64,000 bases of DNA. Origin: Echinometra lucunter (lineage: Eukaryota > Echinodermata > Echinoidea > Camarodonta > Echinometridae). Positions 1 to 10,838 of the stretch are shown here, in pieces. The DNA is taken from NCBI GenBank assembly GCA_029962745.1, contig CM057171.1:19555034-19619033 (forward strand), in the 5' to 3' direction. The position numbers and the translations under genes are program-made. The notes under the pieces were generated by a model. It saw only the letters and a program-made list of their open reading frames with translations. It was not told where the DNA came from and made no database searches. Each line of letters opens with the position of its first letter. The first letter of the stretch is position 1.

Positions 1-1472
1 ATCACAGGCACAGCACAGCACAGCACAGCATGCAGCACAGCACACACAGGCACAAGCCCACATGCTCACACGTATGATCACAGTCACAGCCCACAGTCTT
101 CCCTAGTGCACCAAGCCAAGGCGCGCTGGCCTGGGGAACCCCAAAACTACGAGTCAAAACGTGGGAAAAATATCTTGAAATACTTACTTCCTCGAGGGTA
201 CAGATCTATTAATTCCTGAGAGCATGCGTAAGCCATGGTTTATTCTGTGTAGACCAAACATTTTGAAGGATTAACAACAGCAATTCTCTATGAAAGACGA
301 ACTCAACTCGAAGGATATCGGCTATGGTGTCTGTAAATTTAAACAAAACGCGTCGTGGGGGGCCGGGGAGTTGCAAAATTCGTCGTAAGGATCGAAATAA
401 TTCCCATATATGCTCAATGTCAGCCCAGGCTCTTTTCCTAGAACTTTAGGGAACTTTATAGATTTCGATACCCTTTTTCATCCCCATTCCGATATCACAG
501 GGGCCGCGGAAGCGGGGGCTCCACCCCCCCCCCCCCCACGATTTCGGATAAAAACACACAGAGAGAAAAGCTGAAATTGTAAAAAAAAAAAAAAAGCCTC
601 ATTCCTAAAAAAAAAATGCTCATTCCATAAGCTAATTTGAAAAAAAAAAAACAACAACAAAGAAATAAACTAAAGGACTTCAGGGGACTCCGCCCACGCC
701 CCCTGGACTCCCGCTATATACAGCCCCTGGACTCCGCCTGTTTGGATGTCGGCTTCCCCCTCCCGCCTTAAAAAAGTTCCGCGGCCTCTCTGTATCAGTC
801 TGTTAGCAGATGTTTTCTTCTTATAGGCCTACTTGATAAAAGTTTTACTGCGTAAAACACAGCTTGTATAACTATACGTTGCTGCTTGCATGGGCGTCGA
901 TCCAAAAGGGACATAATCTGATCTGAAAGGGCACTTATCGGAAGGAAAATTGTATTAAGAAAAGGGGCACTATAAAAACGGAACCTGTGGACGCTCATTA
1001 GTATAGTGAAAAGGGACACAAACCAGTGAGATTAGAGGTGGCACTTATAACGAGGAAATGGCATTTATCATAAAGCAAAGGCGACAGTACTGTGAAATCA
1101 TGTTATGTATCAAATTAAAAGGAGAGGGAATGATGCTGGAATGGGACAGGGAAACATATCAGAAAACTAAGGGGCCACTTTTGGCATATATAATGTAAAA
1201 GAAAGAGAAATGGGACAAAACAAATTTACAAAGGAAAAGGGGCATTCGTCCGAAAATTGAGGCATATGCATCATATTTCCAAAGTGCAATAGGAAAAATG
1301 TTCACACCGTCAGGTGAAAGGGGGCACTTAGCAGAAGGGGAATTACACTATTAAAATGAAAAAAGAGCAGTCAAAGGGGGAACTCATTATATTTCACTAC
1401 AACGACATTATTTTATAGAAGCAAAAAAAAAACCAACAACCCAGTTCTCGGAAAGGAAAAGAGGGTCATGAA
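1..1472. other. Intergenic, no gene seen
   Basis: No splice-bounded coding sequence is visible on either strand. The first 90 bases are a CA/GCACA-rich simple repeat. From about 850 to 1450 the DNA is purine-rich and keeps returning to short 'aggggcact' and 'aaaggggca' phrases, which suggests an old degenerate minisatellite. Homopolymer C and A runs (about 523-538 and 580-650) account for the short open frames here. Confidence 0.6.
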
Positions 1473-2683
1473 CAGGGGCGTCGCTAGACTTTTTTTAATG
1501 GGGGGGGGGGGGGTGTAGAGGCCAGATCGCCGACAAATTATGCCTCCGATTGCCGACGATCAACGTCGACAAATTCAACTGTATAAAGCCCACGAGGCAT
1601 GTTCAATTGTGTGCCTCTATTATATTTTCCTTCTAAATTATATTTGTTCACCTCACTTGCTGATGTGTTAGCTTTCCGAAAACATGCTCTATCTAAATAT
1701 AATACGAGCGAGCGCAGCGAGCGAGGAAAAATACACACTCTCTTTCGTAGAAGTGATAGTTCTTCATCAAACTACATGATGGGCTTAAAGATATCTAAAT
1801 CATATATTTGGTCACCTCTCTCACATGATTCATTCGCTTTCAAAGACCATCCTAAATCGTAATGTTATACGAGCGAGCACAGCGAGCAAGGAAAAAATCT
1901 ATATTCTCCTTATCATATAATCCTTTTCATGGTAGAAGTGAAAGTTCTTCATCAAAATACATGATGGGCCTTTAAGATATCTATTTTGATATTTTGGTCA
2001 CCTCTCTTACCAATTTATTTGCTTTGAAAGACCATCCTGTATCTAAATATCATACGAGCGAGCGCAGCGAGCGAGGAAAAATATATATACTCTTTTTATG
2101 ATAGGTGATAACTCTTCATCAAAGTACATGATGGGGATCGCTTGCCGAATTCGTTTGCTTTCCCAAATCCATCTTGTATCTGAATATTGTACAAGCGAGC
2201 ATAGCGAGCGAGGAAAAATACTCCTTTTCATGGTAGAAGTGAAAGTTCTTCATCAAAATACACGATGGGCCTTTAAGATACCTATTGTGATATATTTGGT
2301 CACCTCTCCTACCTAATCTACTTGCTTTCAAAGACCATCCTGTATCTAAATATTACACGAGCGAGCGCAGCGAGCGAGGAAAAATATATTTACTCTTTTT
2401 TATGGTATAGAGGTGATAATTCTTCAACAAAATACATGATGGGCCCCAAAATATCTAAATTATATATTTGTTTATTTCACTTGGCAAATGTGTTTGCTTT
2501 CCGAAAACATCCTGTATCTTAATATAATACGAGCGAGCGCAGCGAGCGAGGAAAAATAGGCTCTCTTTCGTGTTACCAGTGTTATTTCGTGGTCAAAGTG
2601 CACAAGCAAATAGGCCGAATATGACTCTATTTGGGCACCTTACTCATCTTTCTTTTTTCTTTTTCCCTCCTTACTCTTCCCTC

Positions 2684-2732
<49 letters not shown>

Positions 2733-2829
2733 GCCGTCAGCGATCGCGAATTTGCCGACAAGAATTTTTAATGGGGGGGGGGTGTCACACCCCCACCCCC
2801 CCCCCCCCCCCCCTCTAGCGACGCCCCTG
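1473..2829. mobile_element. hAT-like non-autonomous element with internal minisatellite
   Basis: The element starts CAGGGGCGTCGCTAGA at 1473 and ends with the exact reverse complement of those 16 bases at 2829. CAGGGGCG ends are typical of hAT-superfamily transposons. Just inside both ends is a 'TTTTTAATGGGGGG'-type poly-G tract. The flanks share 'catgaa' (1467-1472 and 2831-2836), a plausible but imperfect remnant of the expected 8-bp target duplication. No transposase is present. The interior is a run of six irregular repeat units followed by a CT microsatellite (about 2689-2729). Confidence 0.75.
1660..2555. repeat. Six-unit minisatellite centred on GAGCGAGCGCAGCGAGCGAG
   Basis: Six copies of a near-mirror-symmetric GAGCGAGCG-C-AGCGAGCGAG core occur at about 1706, 1871, 2056, 2193, 2359 and 2531, spaced 137-185 bp apart. 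Each core is followed by GGAAAAATA. Between cores are recurring phrases such as 'cttcatcaaaatacatgatgggc' fragments and 'ttggtcacctc'. Copies 2 and 4 carry substitutions in the core. The same core occurs elsewhere in the window (about 51059 and, reversed, about 57429), so it belongs to a dispersed family. Confidence 0.75.
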
Positions 2830-3040
2830 GCATGAAAGAGGGAAAAGGGTCAACTTCCAGTGGAAAACGGTGCAGCCGTAAAATTTAAGAAGGGTGACTT
2901 TATCTAAACGAAAATGACACTCAAAGAGACCTTGTAAGCAGAAAAGGGGCACTAAACAGGTTTGAAAAGAGGCATTTTCAAGGGTAAAAGGGGGAGCATT
3001 GGGGGGGGGGGCGGCCTTCTTAAATTTGACGGCTGCACCG

Positions 3041-3540
3041 NNNNNNNNNNNNNNNNNNNNNNNNNNNNNNNNNNNNNNNNNNNNNNNNNNNNNNNNNNNN
3101 NNNNNNNNNNNNNNNNNNNNNNNNNNNNNNNNNNNNNNNNNNNNNNNNNNNNNNNNNNNNNNNNNNNNNNNNNNNNNNNNNNNNNNNNNNNNNNNNNNNN
3201 NNNNNNNNNNNNNNNNNNNNNNNNNNNNNNNNNNNNNNNNNNNNNNNNNNNNNNNNNNNNNNNNNNNNNNNNNNNNNNNNNNNNNNNNNNNNNNNNNNNN
3301 NNNNNNNNNNNNNNNNNNNNNNNNNNNNNNNNNNNNNNNNNNNNNNNNNNNNNNNNNNNNNNNNNNNNNNNNNNNNNNNNNNNNNNNNNNNNNNNNNNNN
3401 NNNNNNNNNNNNNNNNNNNNNNNNNNNNNNNNNNNNNNNNNNNNNNNNNNNNNNNNNNNNNNNNNNNNNNNNNNNNNNNNNNNNNNNNNNNNNNNNNNNN
3501 NNNNNNNNNNNNNNNNNNNNNNNNNNNNNNNNNNNNNNNN
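3041..3540. other. Assembly gap (500 N)
   Basis: This is a run of exactly 500 N. The round length indicates a scaffold gap of unknown true size. The left flank is a poly-G tract followed by 'gcggcc', so a homopolymer probably stopped the assembly. Open frames crossing it are artefacts. Confidence 0.99.
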
Positions 3541-3892
3541 ACTACTTACCTATTGTCAGCAATTTCCCCTGTATAGACCTGCACTGCCTAGGAATTACTA
3601 TTTTTTTTTTTAGGGGCTACCGGTATTTTTTTTTTTTACAATGGGGCTACCACTGAATATATCGGGGCTACTTTTCTTATTTAAGGGGCTACTTTTTGTC
3701 GCACATCTGTAATTATTTAAAGTATCTGTTGGCATTCTTAGACTCACTATAATGCATAAAAGCACAAAACATTTATAACTGTAAACTGTATTAGATTGGG
3801 GATTTGTACTATCAAATGTTAAAAGTAACTCAAGTAATCACTGAATAATATGTTGTCAATAGATACATCATCCATGCATGACAATAAAGAAA

Positions 3893-4447
3893 GGCGGTGT
3901 ATACAGGCACACGCGTGTGTCTTTACCTTACGGCCACACACGTGTGGTTGTATCCACAGCATCGATATGAGGATACAGCCACGCTTGTCTGAATTCCCAC
4001 TTGAAGTCTGTGCCGCGACAGCTATCGCTAGTGTGCTCTGCACTGCGCTGCACAAGCAATGTGTATTCATGCGATGGTATGTGTTGCGACTTGCAAAACT
4101 TGGATCGTCACGAAGGTTTTATCTCTCGATTTCACTTATTATACAAACAACATTTTCACTTCATTCTCACCTGGTCAGCAAGCAGGTGACAATATAGTAC
4201 AATATTGTTTGTATTTCAGTGAATTTCAAGAGATAAAACCTTCGTGACGATCCAAGTTTTGGGGTTTGGCAACACAGACACATCGCTTGTGCAGTGCATA
4301 CGTACACACCAGCGATAGCTGTAGCGGCACAGAGTATAAGTGGGAATTCAGTTGAGTGAGGCTGTATCCTCATGTCGATGCTGTGGATACAACCACACAC
4401 ATGTGGCCGTAAGGTAAAGACACACGCGTGTGGCTGTATACACTGCC
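3893..4447. mobile_element. Foldback (long-inverted-repeat) MITE with 9-bp target duplication
   Basis: The two arms (about 3893-4150 and 4195-4447) are reverse complements over most of their length, so the element is nearly one large hairpin. The outer ends are GGCGGTGTATACA and TGTATACACTGCC. It is flanked by a perfect 9-bp direct repeat, ataaagaaa, at 3884-3892 and 4448-4456. A 9-bp duplication is the signature of Mutator-like elements, so a MULE-derived foldback is the best fit. No transposase is encoded, and the open frames inside are by-products of the palindrome. A related incomplete copy lies at about 9422-9785. Confidence 0.85.
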
Positions 4448-4456
4448 ATAAAGAAA

Positions 4457-5814
4457 GGTGTTAACCATACATCAATGTTCAGGTCTGTTTCTTCTGTTTC
4501 TTTTTTCACTTTTCAGTGGTATCTCTATCTTGATCATCATGATTTTGAGAGACTTCTGGCCGTTTGGCCGAGCCAGGCTGAATAAGAAATTTGTCCATTC
4601 TTTTTCTTGCACAATGATCGACAGTGTACTCGGTCGCATTACCAGCTGTGCAGCCTAATCCTGCACGCTTATGACTGTTATGTAAGCCATGCGGTGCAAC
4701 GACGAACATAACATTTTAAAAAACCGCATCGCTAATGACTATTCATACTCCGTATCCCACATTGCATTGCGCATTTATTTACAATCACTGGATTTCCGGT
4801 AGTACGGAAGGTTCGAATCATGCATCAAGAGTTCAACGAAAAGCAAAGGGCAAGCTCGTAACTCTGCTATCGCGGTAGAACGTAATTATATTAAATATTT
4901 TTTTTTTCTTGTTGGCGGTATATATTGCCTTGGGGCGTCTCTGAAATAAATACTAAATAGTTGCCCCAAAGCATTAGCCAGGTTTTGAGAATTTCAGGGG
5001 CGATTTGGGCTGTCATGAGAGCGAAATCGCCCGTCGCCATCAGGCACGACTGTGCTCCCATAGAACTTTCACTTCGGTCCCATGTGTACACGATTGTGCT
5101 GGGATCAGAGTCCCTTGAGCACGCATTTTGCACTAAAATAATCGATTCCGAACACTTGTTTAAGGACTGATTAACATTTATACAAGATATGTATGGAACG
5201 AATGTCATAAAGTCCTCTACTGATAAATTGCAATGATTATATTTGTGTTAATTAATAAATGTTTAATGATCACATTTCTTCCCGATCCCAGTGCCACGTA
5301 TGCACGCACAGCACTTCCGACTGCACAACCCTGCAAACATTCCGTTTTACTTAGAAAAGGTTAACTCTAAAATGTACTAAATCCAAACCCAAAGTTTATT
5401 GACAACGAACATAATCATATCCTGATAGCCCAAATAAATTTTAAGAGCACTAAAACTGTTTAAATTGTCTCTATTTCAAGCCATCCTTGGCACTTACCAT
5501 GATCACTCCCGGGGAAATCACGAAAAGGTCAAAACGGTATGAAATGACCTGGCAAAAACTTCCTTTAACAATAGACGACTACACTACGTTTGTGGGGTAG
5601 TTTACTTTCCGATGGCAATATTACTTTTCGTATTCCTGAATATTGATGAAATTTCTTTTACTTTATTATTCAATAGCATTTTTGTTTATGTACAATTGTT
5701 TTTTTTTGCAATCTTATTTTTTTCCAATAGAATAGAAATTCCCAACCCTACTACTTTACTTTAAATGTTATCCCTATTACCAATCGATCATCCTTCGCAA
5801 TGAATTAATTGAAA
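4457..5814. other. Intergenic, nothing recognised
   Basis: This is AT-rich unique-looking sequence with no coding exon flanked by splice sites and no clear repeat structure. The open frames at about 4891-5208 and 4961-5170 lie on opposite strands over the same bases and neither resembles a known family. Confidence 0.5.
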
Positions 5815-5823
5815 GCAACGAAC

Positions 5824-6042
5824 GGTAAGCACTAAATAGGTACCAATCCTGCAGACGCAAGCTCATAAATATTCTTAAATATTCATAGGATTAGGATTAG
5901 GATTAGGATTAGGGTTAGGATTAGGGTTAGAATTAGGGTTAGGGTTAGGGTTAGGGTTAGGGTTAGGGTTATGGTTAGGATTAGGGTTAGGATTAGGGTT
6001 TCAGTTTGCGTCTGCAGGATTGGTACCTATATAGTGCTTACC
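5824..6042 (+). mobile_element. TIR element carrying TTAGGG-type repeats, copy 1
   Basis: The ends are long near-perfect inverted repeats: GGTAAGCACTA(A/T)ATAGG at the left, its complement at the right, extending inward about 39 bp to 'gcagacgcaa'. A perfect 9-bp direct repeat, gcaacgaac, flanks it at 5815-5823 and 6043-6051, showing transposition with a Mutator-like duplication length. The interior (about 5888-6000) is an array of TTAGGG and variant TTAGGA hexamers. It carries no coding capacity. Confidence 0.9.
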
Positions 6043-6070
6043 GCAACGAACGTAGAGTGGATTTATAGAG

Positions 6071-6291
6071 GGTAAGCACTATATAGGTACCAATCCTGCA
6101 GACGCAAGCTGAAACCCTAATCCTAATCCTAACCATAACCCTAACCCTAACCCTAACCCTAACCCTAACCCTAACCCTAATCCTAACCCTAATCCTAATC
6201 CTAATCCTAATCCTATGAATATTTAAGAATATTTATGACCCGGGATTTATGAGCTTGCGTCTGCAGGATTGGTGCCTATATAGTGCTTACC
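6071..6291 (-). mobile_element. TIR element carrying TTAGGG-type repeats, copy 2 (inverted)
   Basis: This is the same family as the element ending at 6042 but in the opposite orientation, so the telomere-like array reads CCCTAA on the + strand. It has the same roughly 39-bp terminal inverted repeats and its own perfect 9-bp target duplication, tttatagag, at 6062-6070 and 6292-6300. The different target duplications prove two separate insertions. It has a short extra 'gacccggg' segment near its right end that copy 1 lacks. Confidence 0.9.
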
Positions 6292-6300
6292 TTTATAGAG

Positions 6301-8459
6301 AGAGAGTGGCGTCACGCGTATGTACAAGCTATGGGGCGCGCGGTCAAAGGTCAAACATGGGGATCAAAATAGTTCCCTCCCAGTCTGTTGCGTCGTCTGC
6401 TAACTAAACGAACAGAACAAAAGTGCCTTGCTTCCAGCTTGCAAGACGATATTTCATTGTATCTACTTTTTACTGACAGCATGTATAAAGCTTCCCGAAT
6501 GAAGGAAATGCAGTACAAAATCTCAATGTTTGATTCCGGTGAAAAAGTCGTCTGTTTTCCAGCCAGAATTATGGCATTTACTTATCATTCCCCTGCAGCT
6601 GTTCGTTACCACTATTGTTTTCAAATTCTTTTATTCATATTTCCGAATTTTGTAAGCATACACTATACTGATATGCTCAAATCCATTTCCTTATGTGTCT
6701 GATCATCCTCTCTCTCTCTCTCTCTTTCAGTTTTCTTTTTCATAAATAAGGGTTAATATAAACTCATTTGATAATCATTTTGAGCAAAATCTATTCTTGC
6801 AGACGGCAGTTCATCCCGGGGCTCGAATTTGGTGCCGATGGGGGGGGGGGGGGGGGGGGGGGGGGCTGTCGCTGAAGTCTTCATAAGCGTACCCATGTTT
6901 AATGGTCATTTTGGCAGAGAAGGGCACCCATTATTAGGGATTTTGCACCTCGGATGTATAGGCCTACTCTAAAGAATAAAAATTGCTCATTTTTAACATG
7001 TGAGGGGCATGTTAAGGGATTTCCCGACTCTCGGATGTGCACTCTAAACAATAGAATGGCTGATTTTCAAAAAGTGAGGAGCATGTTTAGGGATTTTCCG
7101 ACTCGAAACTATACGCCATGTTTAGGGATTTCTTCCAAAAAAAGCGACTCATCTCAACGGCACACCCCATACCATATTAGGCCCGTGCCCCCACCCCCCC
7201 CCCCCCGGCCAGTCCATTTCCTCAATATTGGGTGTCAATTGGTTAAATTTTATATTATGAAGTAATGCTGAAATCAGTTCACTCTACCATCACTCAACCA
7301 TCACTATCTTTATTTCTTCTTTATAGCATATCTTCTATAACCACTCTCCTCTTTTGCTGTCTGCAATCGTTGATTATAAGAAATTCATTTTAAAAGATTT
7401 AGCTTTGTTCCTCTCTCTCACTCTCTGTCATTCAACTCAATAAAACTCTCCACGTTTTCCCCCTTTTTCCTCTCTTTCTTTATATCTACCACTACGTCTA
7501 CACTGTCTTCAGATCATCCCTTTTCTCTCTCTCTCGCATTCTGTCAGTTTCCGATTTTCTGGCCATAAATGTCCCCCTCCCCACTCCTGCATGTATTGAA
7601 AGACAGACCCCTCTCCACAAAGCATTCTTGAAGTATAACAGACTTTTAAACTAGCAGGGTTTTTTGTACATAATATGAAAGAATCATTTATTCTAGTGAA
7701 ATTCAAAATGCTAAAATTTGATTCAATGTCTCTAATCATATGCATGTTAATTCTATTAACACCCCCCCCCCCCCAAAAAAAAAAATAATAATAAAGGGGG
7801 AAGGGAAACTCTTCAACCGTTGCATCAGGGTAGAAATTCCGGGGGGGCATGTCCTCACAATCGTGTACCCACAATTTGGAAGGTGGAGGCATTTTATCAA
7901 ATGTAGCTTCCTCCCCCGCCCATTTTTTTTTTTTTTTTTTTTTTTTTTGGGGGGGGGGGAGATTTTTAATATTTTTTTTTTCAGTGAAGTTTCAGATACA
8001 AGGAGACACCTGTTGGAATTTCTTATGCTTCCCCCCTCACCTTTCAAGACAGATTCCATCCATGAGTGCAGTACATAGTTTGGGCAACGTTTATGAAAAT
8101 TAGCTTGGATACTGCTCACATACTGACCAGTAGCAACTAATTATCAGTATAGACTGCTACTTTCTAAGTCAATTACTTAGCATAAACGATCCGATTGTAT
8201 TGGTGTTCATTGCGCTTACAACATATTGGCTTCCACCTCAAAAGGGAAGTTCATCTTCAATTATTTTGTTATAGTAAAAGTTGAATGTGAGTAACATGAC
8301 AGTGAAAATTGACCATCACTCTATTATAACAAGAAAGTCATAATTCATTTTCAAGTATAATGCTTGGATTTCAATACTGAAAACACTTGATTTTCCTGTA
8401 CATGCCATCAAAGCAAGAATTGTTCACTTGGCTGATGAGGGCAAAAAATGAGATGAGTA
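6301..8459. other. Intergenic; homopolymers and CT-rich tracts
   Basis: No gene is supported. Poly-G at about 6841-6865, poly-C at about 7194-7206 and 7761-7774, poly-T followed by poly-G at about 7923-7960, and CT-rich stretches (about 6710-6728, 7410-7540) dominate. The open frames at 6388-6702 and 6954-7265 have no splice context or recognisable family features and are treated as chance. Confidence 0.55.
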
Positions 8460-8726
8460 CATGGCCGTACGAAGAAATTTTTTTCCAGGGGGGGGGGGGG
8501 GGGCAAGACACGTATTTTTCTTTTTTAAACTTGAAAGCGAGGGAGTGAAGTGACCGAGCTGGTCATGAGGATACTTTCGTATTTTTAAAAGTGAAATTGA
8601 GGGATTTGTTGGATTTTGAGAAAATTTAAGTAAAATTATGTCAGTTTTTAAAATTTCGGGGGGGGGGGATGGGCAACTGCCCCCTCCCCCCCCCCCCCCC
8701 CCCCCCCCCTGCTGCGTAGGGCCATG
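8460..8726. mobile_element. hAT-like MITE (267 bp) with poly-G/poly-C subterminal tracts
   Basis: The ends are inverted: CATGGCCGTACG at the left and, with one mismatch, CGTAGGGCCATG at the right. The flanking 8-mers are gatgagta (8452-8459) and gacgagta (8727-8734), a target duplication with one change. The interior has a long poly-G near the left end and a long poly-C near the right end, the same layout as other poly-G MITEs in this window. The 8-bp duplication suggests the hAT superfamily. Confidence 0.7.
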
Positions 8727-8734
8727 GACGAGTA

Positions 8735-9421
8735 TGAAATAAATTCTTATACTTCAAAACTAACATGCAACGAAAGATATTGCATTGGTAGCAAAATTTC
8801 TGTACCTATGAATTCTATAGTTACGTCATAAATCCACTCTGACTGAAAACAGAGTGTTGACGCCCTCTACGTTCGTTGATTGAAAGGTACTAGGTAGTCA
8901 TGGAGGATTGTATACAATGATGGTCGGTTCACTAGCACAGGGCAATTGTTATCTGTTATGATTCTTCTTGAGAAGACAATGCAGAACTGTTCGTCAGTGC
9001 ACAGACATGCAGAACAATGAACTAATCGATAAAGAGGAGAAAATGGTCTTTGGAGAAGTTATCGGCATTTATTCTGTCCTTGTTTACCGCAACATGATGC
9101 ATGCATGTCGCCTTGTCGGAGACACTGAGATGGTGGGTCAGCTTTTTCAGCCGGCTAACTAGCGAATAGCGGCTTGAATTCTTTGCCATCATTAATTCAG
9201 TGCTACTAGCGATTTGCTACTTTGTCTTTGAGTCTGAGTCTGACTTAAAATTGAGCACCAAACTCCCAGCTGAATAAGGTTATCAGCGAAGGGATGATCG
9301 CCAGTCCAGTCGTGTAATGACGCCATTTAATTTTTTTTTTTCTAGGTCTAGGCCTACATCTAGATCTAGACTCTAACGTAACTTAGATCTAACTTATCTA
9401 GGGTCTAAGTTATTATTAGTT
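8735..9421. other. Intergenic, nothing recognised
   Basis: No coding exon is supported; the 64-codon open frame at 8968-9162 has no family features. The stretch about 8826-8880 contains, in reverse orientation, phrases found around the telomere-like elements at 5808-6070 ('aacgaacgtagag', 'tggatttat'), so it shares a dispersed repeat with that region. Palindromic 'ctagatctag' phrases occur at about 9343-9370. Confidence 0.45.
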
Positions 9422-9785
9422 TGATCGTCACGAAGGTTTTATCTCTCGATTTCACTTAGACCTAATTTATTGTAGGCCTACAAATAATATTTTCACTTCG
9501 ACCCTCATTCTCACCTGATTGGCAAGCAGGTGACAATAATCAGATAGATCTAATGAAGTAAAAATATTGTTTGTTTACATGTCAGTGAATTTCAAGAGAT
9601 AAAACCTTCGTGACGATCCAAGTTTTGGGGTTTTGCAACACACCATTGCATTAATGTACACATCGCTCGTGCTATGCGCTAGCAATGCCAATAGCGCTGC
9701 AGCAAAGATTATAAGTGGGAATTCAGACGAGTGTGGCTGTATCCTTGTGTCAATGCTGTGGATGCAGCCTGTAGCTGTATACAAT
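9422..9785. mobile_element. Incomplete copy of the 9-bp-TSD foldback MITE family
   Basis: The loop-proximal arms match the element at 3893-4447: 'gatcgtcacgaaggtttta' at 9422 and its complement at about 9600-9620. The right arm continues through 'aagtgggaattcag' to 'gctgtatacaatg', matching the right end of the full copy. The outer left arm is missing and is replaced by CTAGATCTA-type sequence. It is therefore a rearranged or truncated relative. Confidence 0.7.
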
Positions 9786-9889
9786 GTCCGTCAGGCTTGG
9801 TCTTGGGTACGAGAGTGCATTAGCACCCAGATTTCAACATATGTACCACTTTGATCAGCAGATGACATGCAGAAGTGCAGAATAGTATC

Positions 9890-10145
9890 ATGGAATTGTC
9901 TCCTCTCTATCTCCAAATTTTATTGTCTGAGAAAGGAAATTGTTTTTGCCCAATTGATCGTGGGCCCGGCAGCCACTGAGCAGCGCCAGATCAACGTTGC
10001 TCTATCCTTTGCAATTCTTGAATGCCAAAGAAGGTAGCAGCAACTCCCATCTTTTAACGCCTTTTGGTATGACACGGCCGGGGTTCGAACCTGCGACCTC
10101 CTGATTGTGAGGCGGACGCTCTACCTCCTGAGCCAGCACATCAGT
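9890..10145 (-). mobile_element. tRNA-derived SINE
   Basis: On the minus strand, about 10145 down to 10073 reads as a degraded tRNA. It has an A-box-like 'ggctcaggaggtagagcg', an anticodon loop CTCACAA (anticodon CAC, Val-like), and a B box GGTTCGAACCC. The T stem and anticodon stem each contain mismatches and there is no matching acceptor stem, so it is not a working tRNA gene. The downstream tail is non-tRNA sequence of uncertain length, and the outer limit given is approximate. Confidence 0.6.
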
Positions 10146-10838
10146 GTCTACGTCATACTCATAGCTAATAAAACATCTGAGATTCTAGCAACCTAATTAC
10201 TTCACTCACAGTGAGCCAATTTTGTTGTGGCCACTCGCTGCTTTCTAGCCATTTTTTCTCCGTTTTGCCTCTCTTTTTTGAGAAGCAAGGATAGAGGAAA
10301 ACGGCCAGAAAACGGCTACAAAATGGCTACAAAACGGTTAGAACATTGCTACAAATAAACATAAGGTTGTGAGCTTGAAGACGCTTTGTAGGTTAAAAGT
10401 CTCTCTTTTATCTCTCTTTTATTGCTGTTTTGTAGCCGTTTAAAAAACAGCGAATTTTGTGTACTCTGCATGTTTTGGTTCACAGTGATTTAGATCCCTC
10501 TTTTTCGCCTTGGCTTTGCCTTGAATGAATTGTATTCTGATTGTGTTTGGAAGAGAAAAAACTTTTCAAATAATTTGTTAGAATTTTTGAAATTTGGAAT
10601 CAAGACATAATTACCTAACATTGCCACTGTAACAATGTTTTATCTTTAATTTCCTAATCATGCCAAACAGACCCACATCATGGACCCACTACCAGAGCGT
10701 CGGCTGTTTCTACTGTACTGTCCGTAGTCTAGATTCTCCTTTGGATTTCAGGATAATCTCACCATGACCAAGAAGATGAAAAGACTCTTTTAAATTCAAG
10801 GAACAATCCGCTAGAAGAATTTAAGTGCAATATTAAGG

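Noticed and set aside
1599..2331. Open frames with 'SERSERGK' peptides
   Set aside because: They come from the GAGCGAGCG minisatellite core in all frames and both strands.
2962..3613. Long open frames across the first N run
   Set aside because: They consist almost entirely of unknown residues from the 500-N gap and have no supporting sequence either side.
5888..6205. Telomere or chromosome-fusion point
   Set aside because: The TTAGGG arrays lie inside inverted-repeat elements with 9-bp target duplications and switch orientation, so transposition explains them better.
10073..10145. Functional tRNA-Val gene on the minus strand
   Set aside because: Anticodon and T stems have mismatches and no acceptor stem pairs, so a tRNA-derived SINE fits better.
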